From an uncultured Romboutsia sp. (lineage in GTDB: Bacteria; Bacillota; Clostridia; Peptostreptococcales; Peptostreptococcaceae): DNA of 25,086 bases. Both the position numbers and the translations under genes were made by a program. How positions within the stretch are numbered: position 1 is the first letter of the stretch; each line of letters starts with the position of its first letter. Location: positions 1-25,086 of the forward strand of contig CALFLM010000098.1 in the NCBI GenBank assembly GCA_937880075.1. The letters run 5' to 3'. Positions 1 to 7,388 of this stretch are shown here, one piece after another. Below the pieces are notes generated by a model. The model was given only the letters and a program-made list of their open reading frames with translations. It was not told the DNA's origin and ran no database searches.

Positions 1-51
<51 letters not shown>

Positions 52-198
52 AATTCTTCGAATTTATATCACAACAATATATCTTCGCTAATGCTTTAGA
101 TAAATCTGTTACTCAAATAAATTTGATTACCTGCTCAGATAAATCTAATCTGAATATCTGGCTTGGTTTGTTTAGTTTCAATTCTATAAATTAACCTA

Positions 199-218
199 CT
201 GTTTAATTTTCAAAGTTC
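199..218 (-). promoter_or_regulatory. boxA-like antitermination motif in the rRNA leader
   Basis: The minus strand reads GAACTTTGAAAATTAAACAG, resembling the CTTTGAAAACTAAAC motif common upstream of 16S genes in low-GC Gram-positive bacteria and thought to take part in rRNA antitermination. It lies downstream of P2 and about 150 bases before the 16S gene. The rest of the leader (about 52 to 198) is A/T-rich with weak inverted repeats and no gene. The assignment is by resemblance only. Confidence 0.35.
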
Positions 219-235
219 ATGTTTCAACTTGTTTA

Positions 236-264
236 AGTTTACCAAACTTGTTTTTATTTGTCAA
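236..264 (-). promoter_or_regulatory. rRNA operon promoter P2
   Basis: Minus strand: a perfect -35 TTGACA (264 to 259), a 17-base spacer and a -10 TAAACT (241 to 236). This is a sigma-A type core promoter directed at the 16S gene. Two small dyads overlap it: CAACTTA/TAAGTTG at 262-280 covers most of the -35, and AAGTTT/AAACTT at 235-249 covers the -10. It is the downstream member of a tandem pair. Confidence 0.8.
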
Positions 265-322
265 CTTATTTTTTAAGTTGTTTTTTCTCTTTCGTTTTGC
301 CCTTTTCTTAAGGACAAGTATA

Positions 323-384
323 ACTATACCATCTCGTTTTTATATCGTCAACATTTTTTTACAAATTTTTTTATTTTTTATTAA
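323..384 (-). promoter_or_regulatory. rRNA operon promoter P1 with A/T-rich upstream tract
   Basis: Minus strand: -35 TTGACG (351 to 346), 17-base spacer, -10 TATAGT (328 to 323). Bases 352-384 just upstream are nearly pure A/T with several A- and T-tracts, as expected of an UP element that binds the RNA polymerase alpha C-terminal domain. The -35 lies only about 33 bases after the stop codon of the sirC-like gene, with no intrinsic terminator visible between them, so read-through into the rRNA operon is possible. Tandem P1/P2 promoters are typical of rRNA operons. Confidence 0.85.
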
Positions 385-969
385 TTAAAACTTATTTTTC
401 AAAATTATAAGTTCTTCTAAACTTAGATTTACCAATCTGTTGAGCACTTTTTTTCTTTCAGAAATATTTTTGTAATTTTTTATAACTTTTTGTCTAATTT
501 CACCTAATATATTTATATATTCCTCGTAACTATCATCATATTTTTCTTCTAATTCTCTTTTTATCTTTGATGACAACGAAGGACTTTTACCTCCTGTAGA
601 TATACTAAGAAGCAAATCGCCTCTTTTTACATAAGAAGGTACTGTATAATTAGATAGTTCTTTATCATCTACTACATTGACTAGTTTGCCACAGTTTTTA
701 CAATATATACCTATATTTTTATTTATTTCTTTATTATTCGTTGCTGCTACTACTATAAAACTATCTTTTATGTATTCTTCTTTATATACATCATAAACTA
801 ACTCAACATTATTTTTAATTAACTCAAACTTATCAATAAATTCAGGAGAAATAACTCTAACACTTTTGCCAAATGCTAAAAAATTTTTACATTTTCTATA
901 AGCTACATCTCCTCCACCAATTATAGTTATTTTCATATCTTTTATTTCTAAGTTAATCGGATATAACAT
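385..969 (-). CDS. sirC: Precorrin-2 dehydrogenase (SirC/CysG N-terminal type)
   Basis: A 194-residue cytoplasmic protein that should oxidise precorrin-2 to sirohydrochlorin with NAD+, giving the substrate that CbiK loads with cobalt; the same product feeds siroheme. The N-terminus PINLEIKDMKITIIGGGDVA has the beta strand and glycine-rich NAD loop (GGGDVAYRK, about 18-26). NVVDD at 98-102 and STGGKSP at 124-130 match the conserved aspartate and serine regions of CysG and Met8. The length fits SirC-type dehydrogenases (about 200 residues) and is well short of the full CysG fusion, so chelatase activity is doubtful. It follows hemB after a short gap containing a hairpin. An AGAGG motif precedes the ATG by about 11 bases. 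It lies outside the riboswitch operon although the B12 pathway needs it. The family is clear; the symbol is by analogy. Confidence 0.87.
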   Translation of the reverse strand: MLYPINLEIKDMKITIIGGGDVAYRKCKNFLAFGKSVRVISPEFIDKFELIKNNVELVYDVYKEEYIKDSFIVVAATNNKEINKNIGIYCKNCGKLVNVVDDKELSNYTVPSYVKRGDLLLSISTGGKSPSLSSKIKRELEEKYDDSYEEYINILGEIRQKVIKNYKNISERKKVLNRLVNLSLEELIILKNKF

Positions 970-1000
970 TATTAATCATTCCTCTCCCCTTATATTAAAA

Positions 1001-1048
1001 TGCGATGCCTTGTAATAAAAACATTTTAATTTACATTAAGGCATCACA
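1001..1048 (-). terminator. Hairpin between hemB and the sirC-like gene (weak terminator or processing stem)
   Basis: GATGCCTT (1004-1011) and AAGGCATC (1038-1045) form a perfect 8-bp stem, extendable inside by GTAA/TTAC. On the minus strand the stem starts about 18 bases after the hemB stop and is followed by GCATTTTAATA, a short T-run. This could attenuate transcription between hemB and the downstream gene. The T-run is too short for a confident intrinsic terminator. Confidence 0.4.
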
Positions 1049-1062
1049 TTATATAATCAAGA

Positions 1063-2040
1063 CTATTTATTCTCTCTTATCATTTTTGCTAAGTCCTTAG
1101 CAAAATAAGTTATTATTATATCTGCTCCAGCTCTTTTTATAGATAAGATAGATTCATATATAGCCCCTTCACTTAATATTCCATTCTTAACTGCAGACTT
1201 AAGCATAGCATATTCACCACTAACATTATAAGCAGCTAAAGGTAAGTTATAATTATCCTTTACCATTCTTATTACATCTAAATATGATAATGCAGGCTTA
1301 ACCATTAATATATCTGCACCTTCTAATACATCTAGTTCTGCTTCTATTAATGCTTCATTAGTATTTGCTGGATCCATTTGGTATGTTTTTCTATCTCCAA
1401 ATGCCGGAGCTGAATTTGCAGCTTCTCTAAATGGACCATAGAATGTAGATGCATATTTTACACTATAAGACATTATTGGTATATGTACAAATCCAGCTTT
1501 ATCTAAAGCTTCTCTTATAGCTTTTACTCTTTTGTCCATCATATCTGAAGGTGCAACCATGTCAGCACCTGATTTTACATGACTTACAGCAATTTTGGCT
1601 AAATGCTCTAATGTTTTATCATTATCTACATATCCACCTTCAGTTAGTATCCCACAATGGCCATGACTAGTGTATTCACACATACATACATCTGTAACTA
1701 CATTCATATCTGGATCTATCTCTTTTATTTTTCTAACAGCCCTTTGAATTATTCCATTATCGTTATACGCTTCACTACCACAAGCATCCTTTTCATGATC
1801 GTGAGGTATACCAAATAGTATAACATGCTCTATTCCTAAATCCTTTATTTCTTTTATTTCTTCCTCTAACATATCTAATGAGAAGTGGTATACATCTGGC
1901 AAAGATGATATTTCTCTTTTTATATTTTCACCCTCCACTATAAATAAAGGATATATTAAATCTTCAATATTTAATTTAGTTTCTCTAACTAAATTTCTAG
2001 TAGCACTATTTATTCTTAGTCTTCTAGGTCTTCTTAACAT
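1063..2040 (-). CDS. hemB: Porphobilinogen synthase (5-aminolevulinate dehydratase)
   Basis: Condenses two 5-aminolevulinate molecules to porphobilinogen. The 325-residue protein starts MLRRPRRLR, the usual HemB beginning. The start used is 15 bases inside the longest frame because GGAGG lies 8 bases before this ATG, whereas the first ATG has no such site. Schiff-base lysines are K195 (SYSVKYAST) and K248 (MVKPALSYLD). C119, C121 and C129 in DVCMCEYTSHGHCG form the three-cysteine zinc site, so this is the zinc-dependent class. It is separated from hemC and cobA/hemD by about 600 bases holding a palindromic element and a pseudogene, and has its own candidate promoter just upstream. It probably forms a unit with the following sirC-like gene. 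Confidence 0.97.
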   Translation of the reverse strand: MLRRPRRLRINSATRNLVRETKLNIEDLIYPLFIVEGENIKREISSLPDVYHFSLDMLEEEIKEIKDLGIEHVILFGIPHDHEKDACGSEAYNDNGIIQRAVRKIKEIDPDMNVVTDVCMCEYTSHGHCGILTEGGYVDNDKTLEHLAKIAVSHVKSGADMVAPSDMMDKRVKAIREALDKAGFVHIPIMSYSVKYASTFYGPFREAANSAPAFGDRKTYQMDPANTNEALIEAELDVLEGADILMVKPALSYLDVIRMVKDNYNLPLAAYNVSGEYAMLKSAVKNGILSEGAIYESILSIKRAGADIIITYFAKDLAKMIRENK

Positions 2041-2075
2041 ATATGTTTCCTCCATATCTAATACAACTCATTTTT

Positions 2076-2104
2076 ACTTTATTTATTGTAATATCCCTTT
2101 TCAA
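2076..2104 (-). promoter_or_regulatory. Candidate hemB promoter
   Basis: Minus strand: TTGAAA (2104 to 2099), 17-base spacer, TAAAGT (2081 to 2076). The -35 matches 5 of 6 and the -10 matches 4 of 6 consensus bases. It would give a leader of roughly 30 bases before the hemB ATG. It overlaps the 3' end of the broken gene upstream. In DNA this A/T-rich, chance matches are common, so the call is moderate. Confidence 0.4.
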
Positions 2105-2472
2105 ATACAAATAATGATTCTACTTCTTCAGAATACCCGTATATGTTAAAACCATATTTGTAACTTGTGAATCCATACTTATCAATTTCAATATTATAAT
2201 CATATTTTTTTTAAACTTTTTTTAAATTTTCTATTGTATTTTTAGTTAAATTTATTTCTTTAAATTTGACTTCTATTTCAGAAAAATATCAAATGCTATA
2301 CTTTCATGTTGGTTATTGTAATATACATGCATTAATTTAAAATCATCTACAAATTCACCTTCTGATTTCATAAAAGTTTCAGGTGTAATATTTAAAATAT
2401 TAGAAATATCATTTTTGTCATGCCTATTTTTATATTTCCAATCCCTTCATAAGGATTTAATATTAATTCCAT
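2079..2472 (-). pseudogene. Decayed small gene of unknown function
   Basis: The minus strand carries a recognisable but broken reading frame of about 130 codons. It begins MELILNPYEGIGNIKIGMT, changes frame near a run of A (about 2418), continues through NDISNILNITPETF, changes frame again after FDIF (about 2284), and meets an in-frame TAA within an A-rich stretch (about 2213). The last part ends EEVESLFVFEKGYYNK before a TAA at 2081-2079. Two single-base losses and one stop thus interrupt it. Joining the three pieces gives a coherent hydrophilic protein with no membrane segment. The start resembles small uncharacterised Firmicute proteins beginning NPYEG.G.IKFGM; I cannot assign a function. 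It lies between a mobile-element remnant and hemB, in what is otherwise a packed biosynthetic cluster. Confidence 0.7.
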
Positions 2473-2534
2473 ATTCGGTAATCTTCTTATTACCTTAATC
2501 CAAATTCATATATATTAAATTTCTTCATCAAGAT

Positions 2535-2630
2535 GTGCTGTCGCACTAAAAAATTATATACAATATGTTGTGCTAATTCAAATTATGCATAACTATATAT
2601 TGTATTATTTACTCTTAATGCGACAGCCCC
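2535..2630. mobile_element. Short palindromic element, probably a non-autonomous IS remnant (MITE-like)
   Basis: About 95 bases with imperfect terminal inverted repeats of about 30 bases. The outer arms GCTGTCGCA (2537-2545) and TGCGACAGC (2619-2627) are perfect, and an inner pair ATACAATAT (2558-2566) with ATATTGTAT (2597-2605) is also perfect. The minus-strand end GGGGCTGTCGCA resembles the GGGGCTGTC-type ends I associate with IS1182-family elements; that link is from memory. It holds no coding capacity. It starts about 10 bases after the cobA/hemD stop codon. There is no clear target duplication, and no T-run follows the stem, so a simple terminator is less likely. Confidence 0.55.
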
Positions 2631-2640
2631 TTTAACATAC

Positions 2641-4149
2641 TTATTTATAATTCATAATAGAATCAATTATTCCATCTATAGTTGAAACTTCTGCTTCTTT
2701 ATAAACATTTATATTTAAACCTTTAACAGTTTGTGTAGTTATAGGCCCTATAGATATAACTTTTAATTTATTTAACTTATCTATATTTTCTTGTCCTATT
2801 ATATCTACAAAGTTTGTAACCGTAGATGAGCTTGCAAATGTAATGTAATCTGCATCTCCTGAATTTAATACCTCTAATACTTCCTCTTTTTTGCTATCAT
2901 CCAATACTGTTTCATATGTGCGAACTTCTTTAACCTCACATATCTCACTTATTTTATCAACTAAAAAGTCTCTAGCATTTTTAGCTCTAGGTATTAAAAC
3001 TTTGTCAGAATCCTTTAATATATCCTTTAATTCTTCAAATAGATATTCTGCAACAAATTTTTCTGGAACGATATCTGCTTTTATTCCTCTATTTTTTATT
3101 TCTTTAGCAGTAGCAGATCCTATAGCACAAACTTTTAAGTTTGATAACGATCTACTATCAAGGTCCATCTCATCTAACTTATCAAAGAATATATCAACAG
3201 CATTTTTACTTGTTAATATTAAGTATGTATAATCTTTTATATTTTTTATTTCATTTTCTAAAGCTACGTTATTTTCTATTTTTTCTATCTTTATAGTCGG
3301 TACTTCTATCGGATTACCACCTAAATCAGATATTTTTGATACTAAAGAACTACTTTGAGTTCTCGATCTTGTGACTATTACATTTTTACCAAATAGAGGC
3401 TTACTTTCAAAGAAGTTTAATTTATCTCTTAATTTAACTACATCTCCGATAGCTATAAGAGTTGGTGGTTTCACATTTTCCCTTACTGCAGTTTCATATA
3501 CATTTTCTAATGTAGAAGTTATTACTCTTTGGTTATATCTTGTTGCCCAACTTATAAGAGCAACTGGTGTATCTTTTGATTTTCCTTCTTTTATTAAGTT
3601 AGAACTAATTTTTTGAAGATTAGCTACACCCATTAAGAATACTAATGTACCATTTGTATTAGCTAATGCATTCCAGTTTATTTCTAGATTTTCTTTGTCA
3701 TCATCTCTTAAATGACCTGTTATAACATGGAAAGAAGATGCATAATCTCTATGAGTTATAGGTATGCCTGCATAACATAATCCACCTATTGCTGAGGTTA
3801 CACCAGGCACAACTTCAAATTCTATACCTTCTTCTTTTAGAAGTTCTCCTTCTTCTCCACCTCTACCGAATACATAAGGGTCTCCCCCCTTAAGTCTTGT
3901 TACTATTTTACCTTCTTTAGCTTTATTGGCTATAACTCTATTTATATCTTCTTGAGGAAGAGTGTGGTTATTTGATGCTTTACCTACATATATAAATTCA
4001 CAGTTTTCCTTAGCTTCTTTTAGATAGTTTTTATTTGCTAATCTATCATAAACTATAACGTCTGCCTTTTTTATACACTCTAATCCTTTTAAAGTTAATA
4101 ATTTGTAATCTCCTGGTCCTGCCCCTACTAAGTAAACTTTACCCTTCAT
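2641..4149 (-). CDS. cobA-hemD: Fused uroporphyrinogen-III C-methyltransferase / uroporphyrinogen-III synthase
   Basis: A 502-residue bifunctional protein. Residues 1-245 are the SAM-dependent methylase that methylates uroporphyrinogen III at C2 and C7 to give precorrin-2: GAGPGD at 9-14, RLKGGDPYVFGRGGEE at 85-100, and PGVTSAIGGLCYAGIPITHR. From about residue 252 (KPLFGKNVIVTRSRTQ) to the end is a HemD domain, which cyclises hydroxymethylbilane with inversion of ring D. This fusion is common in clostridia. The ATG overlaps the 3' end of hemC by 11 bases, with AGGAG just upstream inside hemC, so translation is probably coupled. It is the last gene of the riboswitch operon. The symbol joins the two activities; annotations may call it hemD or cobA alone. 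Confidence 0.96.
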   Translation of the reverse strand: MKGKVYLVGAGPGDYKLLTLKGLECIKKADVIVYDRLANKNYLKEAKENCEFIYVGKASNNHTLPQEDINRVIANKAKEGKIVTRLKGGDPYVFGRGGEEGELLKEEGIEFEVVPGVTSAIGGLCYAGIPITHRDYASSFHVITGHLRDDDKENLEINWNALANTNGTLVFLMGVANLQKISSNLIKEGKSKDTPVALISWATRYNQRVITSTLENVYETAVRENVKPPTLIAIGDVVKLRDKLNFFESKPLFGKNVIVTRSRTQSSSLVSKISDLGGNPIEVPTIKIEKIENNVALENEIKNIKDYTYLILTSKNAVDIFFDKLDEMDLDSRSLSNLKVCAIGSATAKEIKNRGIKADIVPEKFVAEYLFEELKDILKDSDKVLIPRAKNARDFLVDKISEICEVKEVRTYETVLDDSKKEEVLEVLNSGDADYITFASSSTVTNFVDIIGQENIDKLNKLKVISIGPITTQTVKGLNINVYKEAEVSTIDGIIDSIMNYK

Positions 4150-5044
4150 AACATTCGTACTCCTTTGAAATTAGTTTAGCTAATTGTAGTCCTATTTCAC
4201 GAGCTTCTGATGCTTTTCCACCTATAGTTTTTGTGATTAAATTGTTTCCCTCTTCATCACCATATAAACCAGTTATACTTATATTTTCTCCGTCAACATC
4301 ACAATAAGCTCCTATAGGAATATGACAACTTCCGTTTATTCCATCTAGGAATCCTCTTTCAGCTGCAACTTGTATTTCAGTTTCATCATCTTTTAGTGAA
4401 TTTATTATTTCTTCTATATCTTTACTATTTTCTCTAATTTCTATAGCTAAAGCTCCCTGTGCTGGTGCAGGAATCATTATATCTTTAGGTATATAATAAC
4501 TTATTTTATCCTCAAGACCTGCTCTTAAAAGTCCTGATGCAGCTAAAACTACTCCATCTAAGTTCTCATCTACTATCTTCCTAATTCTAGTATCTATATT
4601 GCCTCTTATAGGAACTATGTTTAAGTCAGGTCTATGCTTTAATAGTTGATATTTTCGTCTTTTGCTTCCTGTTGCAACTTTTGCTCCATTAGGTAAATCA
4701 TTTATACTAGAGTATCCTTCCTTTAGTACAAGCACATCTCTAGCATCTTCTCTTTTAGGAATACTTGCAAATTTTAATCCTTCAGGTAAATTTGATGGCA
4801 TATCCTTCATACTATGAACTGCCATATCTATCTGGCCATCAATTAGTTGCTGTTCTATCTCTTTCACAAATATCCCTTTATCCCCTATTTTATCTAAACT
4901 AATATTTTGTATTAAATCACCTTTAGTTTTTATAATCTTGGTTTCAAATTCAACTTCAGGATGTTTTTCTTTTAGTTTATTTATAACCCCATTGGTTTGA
5001 GTTACTGCTAACTTGCTCCCTCTAGTTCCAACTATTATTTTCAT
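4139..5044 (-). CDS. hemC: Porphobilinogen deaminase (hydroxymethylbilane synthase)
   Basis: Polymerises four porphobilinogens into hydroxymethylbilane, which the downstream HemD domain closes. The 301 residues match the family length. It begins KIIVGTRGSKLAVTQT, with the catalytic aspartate in HSMKDMPS (D81), the arginine-rich substrate region RGNIDTRIRK (148-156), and C240 in GINGSCHIPIGAY as the attachment point of the dipyrromethane cofactor. AAAGGAG precedes the ATG at a normal distance. The gap from cbiL is 30 bases. Its place at the end of the cobalamin operon ties early tetrapyrrole capacity to B12 control. Confidence 0.97.
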   Translation of the reverse strand: MKIIVGTRGSKLAVTQTNGVINKLKEKHPEVEFETKIIKTKGDLIQNISLDKIGDKGIFVKEIEQQLIDGQIDMAVHSMKDMPSNLPEGLKFASIPKREDARDVLVLKEGYSSINDLPNGAKVATGSKRRKYQLLKHRPDLNIVPIRGNIDTRIRKIVDENLDGVVLAASGLLRAGLEDKISYYIPKDIMIPAPAQGALAIEIRENSKDIEEIINSLKDDETEIQVAAERGFLDGINGSCHIPIGAYCDVDGENISITGLYGDEEGNNLITKTIGGKASEAREIGLQLAKLISKEYECYEG

Positions 5045-5074
5045 AACTTCATCTCCTTTAGATGTTACTACTAA

Positions 5075-5794
5075 CTATCCTACTTTAACCTCTTTTTTAA
5101 CTTCTTTATTTACTAGTATAGTTGAAAAATAAGATATTTTCGCTTCTAAATTTATCTCTCTTAAGTTAGTGTATACTTCCTCTCTATCTTGAGATGAGTT
5201 ACTTACTAATATAGAGTGATCTATAAGACCATTCTTTTCTAATTTACCTATTATTTCTTTAAAATTCTTATAAACCTTCATCAATACTATTGAGCTATAA
5301 TTTTCTAATGCATAGTCTATTTTTTCTTCTTCTATTGTACAAGGTATTATTATTAATGGTTCTCTATCCATAACTAATGGGAAGTTTTGGTTAGATGCTA
5401 TATTAGAGAATGAAGATATTCCAGGTATTGTCTCTACGTCTATACTTCCTATAAGTCTTTCCATTATATATACATATGTGCTGTATATCATAGGATCTCC
5501 TAAAGTTACAAACCCTACATTCTTTCCATCTCTTACATCTTCTACTATTTCATCAGCTATTTGATTCCAAGCTAATATTTTTTCTCCATCATTGAAGTTC
5601 ATTGGAAAGTGTCTTGACTTTATTTCTAAACCATCTGGTAAGTATTTACTTACTATTGATAAAGCTAAGCTTTCTCCACCTTTTTTAGCTTCTGGTGTAT
5701 ATAATATATCTAAACTTTGTAAAGTTTCTACTGCCTTTATTGTTAATAATGAGCTATCCCCAGGTCCTGTACCTATTCCATAAAATTTTGCCAT
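5075..5794 (-). CDS. cbiL: Cobalt-factor II C20-methyltransferase
   Basis: SAM-dependent methylation of cobalt-sirohydrochlorin at C20, the step straight after cobalt insertion, giving cobalt-factor III. The 239-residue protein has the tetrapyrrole methylase fold: glycine-rich start FYGIGTGPGDSSLLT (about 4-18), GDPMIYSTY in the middle, and PGISSFSNIAS. AGGAGG stands before the ATG. It follows cbiK with a 21-base gap, so chelatase and first methylase are adjacent, matching their order in the pathway. It is told apart from the other methylases here by the TPEAKKGGESLALSIVSKYL region typical of CbiL/CobI. Confidence 0.93.
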   Translation of the reverse strand: MAKFYGIGTGPGDSSLLTIKAVETLQSLDILYTPEAKKGGESLALSIVSKYLPDGLEIKSRHFPMNFNDGEKILAWNQIADEIVEDVRDGKNVGFVTLGDPMIYSTYVYIMERLIGSIDVETIPGISSFSNIASNQNFPLVMDREPLIIIPCTIEEEKIDYALENYSSIVLMKVYKNFKEIIGKLEKNGLIDHSILVSNSSQDREEVYTNLREINLEAKISYFSTILVNKEVKKEVKVG

Positions 5795-5815
5795 CTCAAA
5801 TCTCCTCCTAATTAA

Positions 5816-6616
5816 TTAACATATATTTTCTAGCCCTTCTAATTTTTCTATACAATCATGTGCATGTCTCATAAATTTATCTTGAATACAAGGATTCTCG
5901 CCTAATCCTTGTAAGTGTATTTTTACTTCAAATCCATGACTTTCAAATATACTCTTCCAAGAATCTTCTTCATCTCCCGCCATGTCATTTATTGCATGAT
6001 CCCCTGCTACTAGCATAAATGGCATTAAGTTTACTATTTTTATATTATTTGCTTCTAATCTTCTTATAACATGTTCTATCTCTGGATACCCTTCAACTGT
6101 TCCAACATATGCATTTATACCTGAATCCCTTAACACATATTCTAAAGCTGGATATGTTGAGTGCGATTCATGGAATGTTCCATGCCCCATAAATACAACA
6201 GCCTCTTTTTCGTTCATCTTTGGTATTTGATTTTCTATAGCTTCTACCGTTTCCTTATAATCTTCTATATATGTTAATAATGGTCTACCTAATATTATCT
6301 TTTCAAACTTATCTTTGTATCTTTCAACTTGTTCTTTTAGCTTGTTGAATTCTTCTCCACATATTATATGAAGTGTTTGAACTATAACTTCTTGATATCC
6401 TTCTTTATATAATCTATCTAATGATTCTATTGGATTTTCTATGTATAAACCGTCTCTATTTTTTAATTTTCTTATTATCATATTAGAAGTAAACGCTCTA
6501 AAAAAGTCGTATCCTTCTAATCCTTCTTTTATTTTCTTTTCACAAGCTTCTATAGTTTTTTCTCTAGTTTCTTTATAGCTTGTACCAAAACTAACTACTA
6601 AAACTGCTTTTTTCAT
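5816..6616 (-). CDS. cbiK: Sirohydrochlorin cobaltochelatase
   Basis: Inserts Co2+ into sirohydrochlorin, the step that defines the early-cobalt (anaerobic) route; no ATP is needed. The 266-residue protein starts KKAVLVVSFGTSYKETR without a signal peptide, so it is the cytoplasmic form. The two metal-binding histidines fall at the same positions as in the Salmonella enzyme, H145 (FMGHGTFHESH) and H207 (VAGDHAINDMAGD), and E89 (CGEEF) lies in the substrate cleft region. A GGAGG site precedes the ATG. It sits between cbiJ and cbiL. CbiK can also insert iron in some organisms, so a part in siroheme synthesis is possible but not shown. Confidence 0.95.
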   Translation of the reverse strand: MKKAVLVVSFGTSYKETREKTIEACEKKIKEGLEGYDFFRAFTSNMIIRKLKNRDGLYIENPIESLDRLYKEGYQEVIVQTLHIICGEEFNKLKEQVERYKDKFEKIILGRPLLTYIEDYKETVEAIENQIPKMNEKEAVVFMGHGTFHESHSTYPALEYVLRDSGINAYVGTVEGYPEIEHVIRRLEANNIKIVNLMPFMLVAGDHAINDMAGDEEDSWKSIFESHGFEVKIHLQGLGENPCIQDKFMRHAHDCIEKLEGLENIC

Positions 6617-6638
6617 ACTCCCTCCACCTTGCCTAAAT

Positions 6639-7388
6639 TTATAATAATTTTTCTAATTCATCTATCTCATTTACTACTAGTGGGTAGTTTATTTTTTCTC
6701 TTGTTATAATTATTACTGGTATTTGAAGTGTTTCGCAGGCATTGACCTTTTCTAAAAACCCACCAGCAATACCACTTTCCTTAGTTATTACTATATCTAT
6801 ATTATAATGTTTATAAAATTCTTCATTTATACTTTGACTAAAAGGTCCCTTCATAGCAATTATATTGTCTGCATTTAGACCTAAGCTTTCACAACTTAGT
6901 ATTACATCACTAGTTGGTAAAACTCTTACTATTAAGTTTCTATCTGGTATAAGATCAACTATTTTAGGTAAGTTTTTACTTCCAGTTCCTATAAATATAT
7001 TGTTCCCTTTTTCCCTAGCTATTTTGCATGCCTCTTCTATACTACTTACTATATATTTATTTTCATAAGAGATATCTTCTATTAAAGACTTTCTTTCATA
7101 TCTTAAGTAATCTATATCTAGTTCCTTTGCACACTGTATAGCATTTTTAGATACTTCAATGGCATAAGGATGAGTAGCATCTATAATTTTATTTATATTA
7201 TTTTTTTCTATAAACTTTAACATATCTTCCTTTGCAAGTTTCCCTGTGATTACATTTTTAGCATATCTTCTTGCAAGATCCTCTCCGTAACTTGTTGTTA
7301 CAGAAAGTGTATATGATAAATCTTCATATCTATTTATTCTGTCGCATATCTCTAGACTGTCTGATGTTCCACCCAAAACTAAAATCAT
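6639..7388 (-). CDS. cbiJ: Cobalt-precorrin-6A reductase
   Basis: Reduces the macrocycle of cobalt-precorrin-6A to 6B with a nicotinamide cofactor. The 249-residue protein starts MILVLGGTSDSLEICDRI, the nucleotide-binding loop of CbiJ/CobK. DATHPYA at 70-76 is the family hallmark, and GTGSKNLPKI and GPFSQSINEEFY are further conserved patches. The ATG overlaps the cbiH stop by four bases (ATGA), with AGAGG inside the cbiH end, implying translational coupling. Confidence 0.93.
   Translation of the reverse strand: MILVLGGTSDSLEICDRINRYEDLSYTLSVTTSYGEDLARRYAKNVITGKLAKEDMLKFIEKNNINKIIDATHPYAIEVSKNAIQCAKELDIDYLRYERKSLIEDISYENKYIVSSIEEACKIAREKGNNIFIGTGSKNLPKIVDLIPDRNLIVRVLPTSDVILSCESLGLNADNIIAMKGPFSQSINEEFYKHYNIDIVITKESGIAGGFLEKVNACETLQIPVIIITREKINYPLVVNEIDELEKLL

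Noticed and set aside
1048..1053. A perfect TATAAT on the minus strand just after hemB, as a promoter for the sirC-like gene
   Set aside because: No acceptable -35 lies 16 to 18 bases upstream, and there is no extended -10 TG; chance matches are frequent in this A/T-rich gap.
2891..3232. A 113-codon plus-strand frame opposite the HemD domain
   Set aside because: It is a shadow of a well-defined domain in the other strand, with low-complexity composition.
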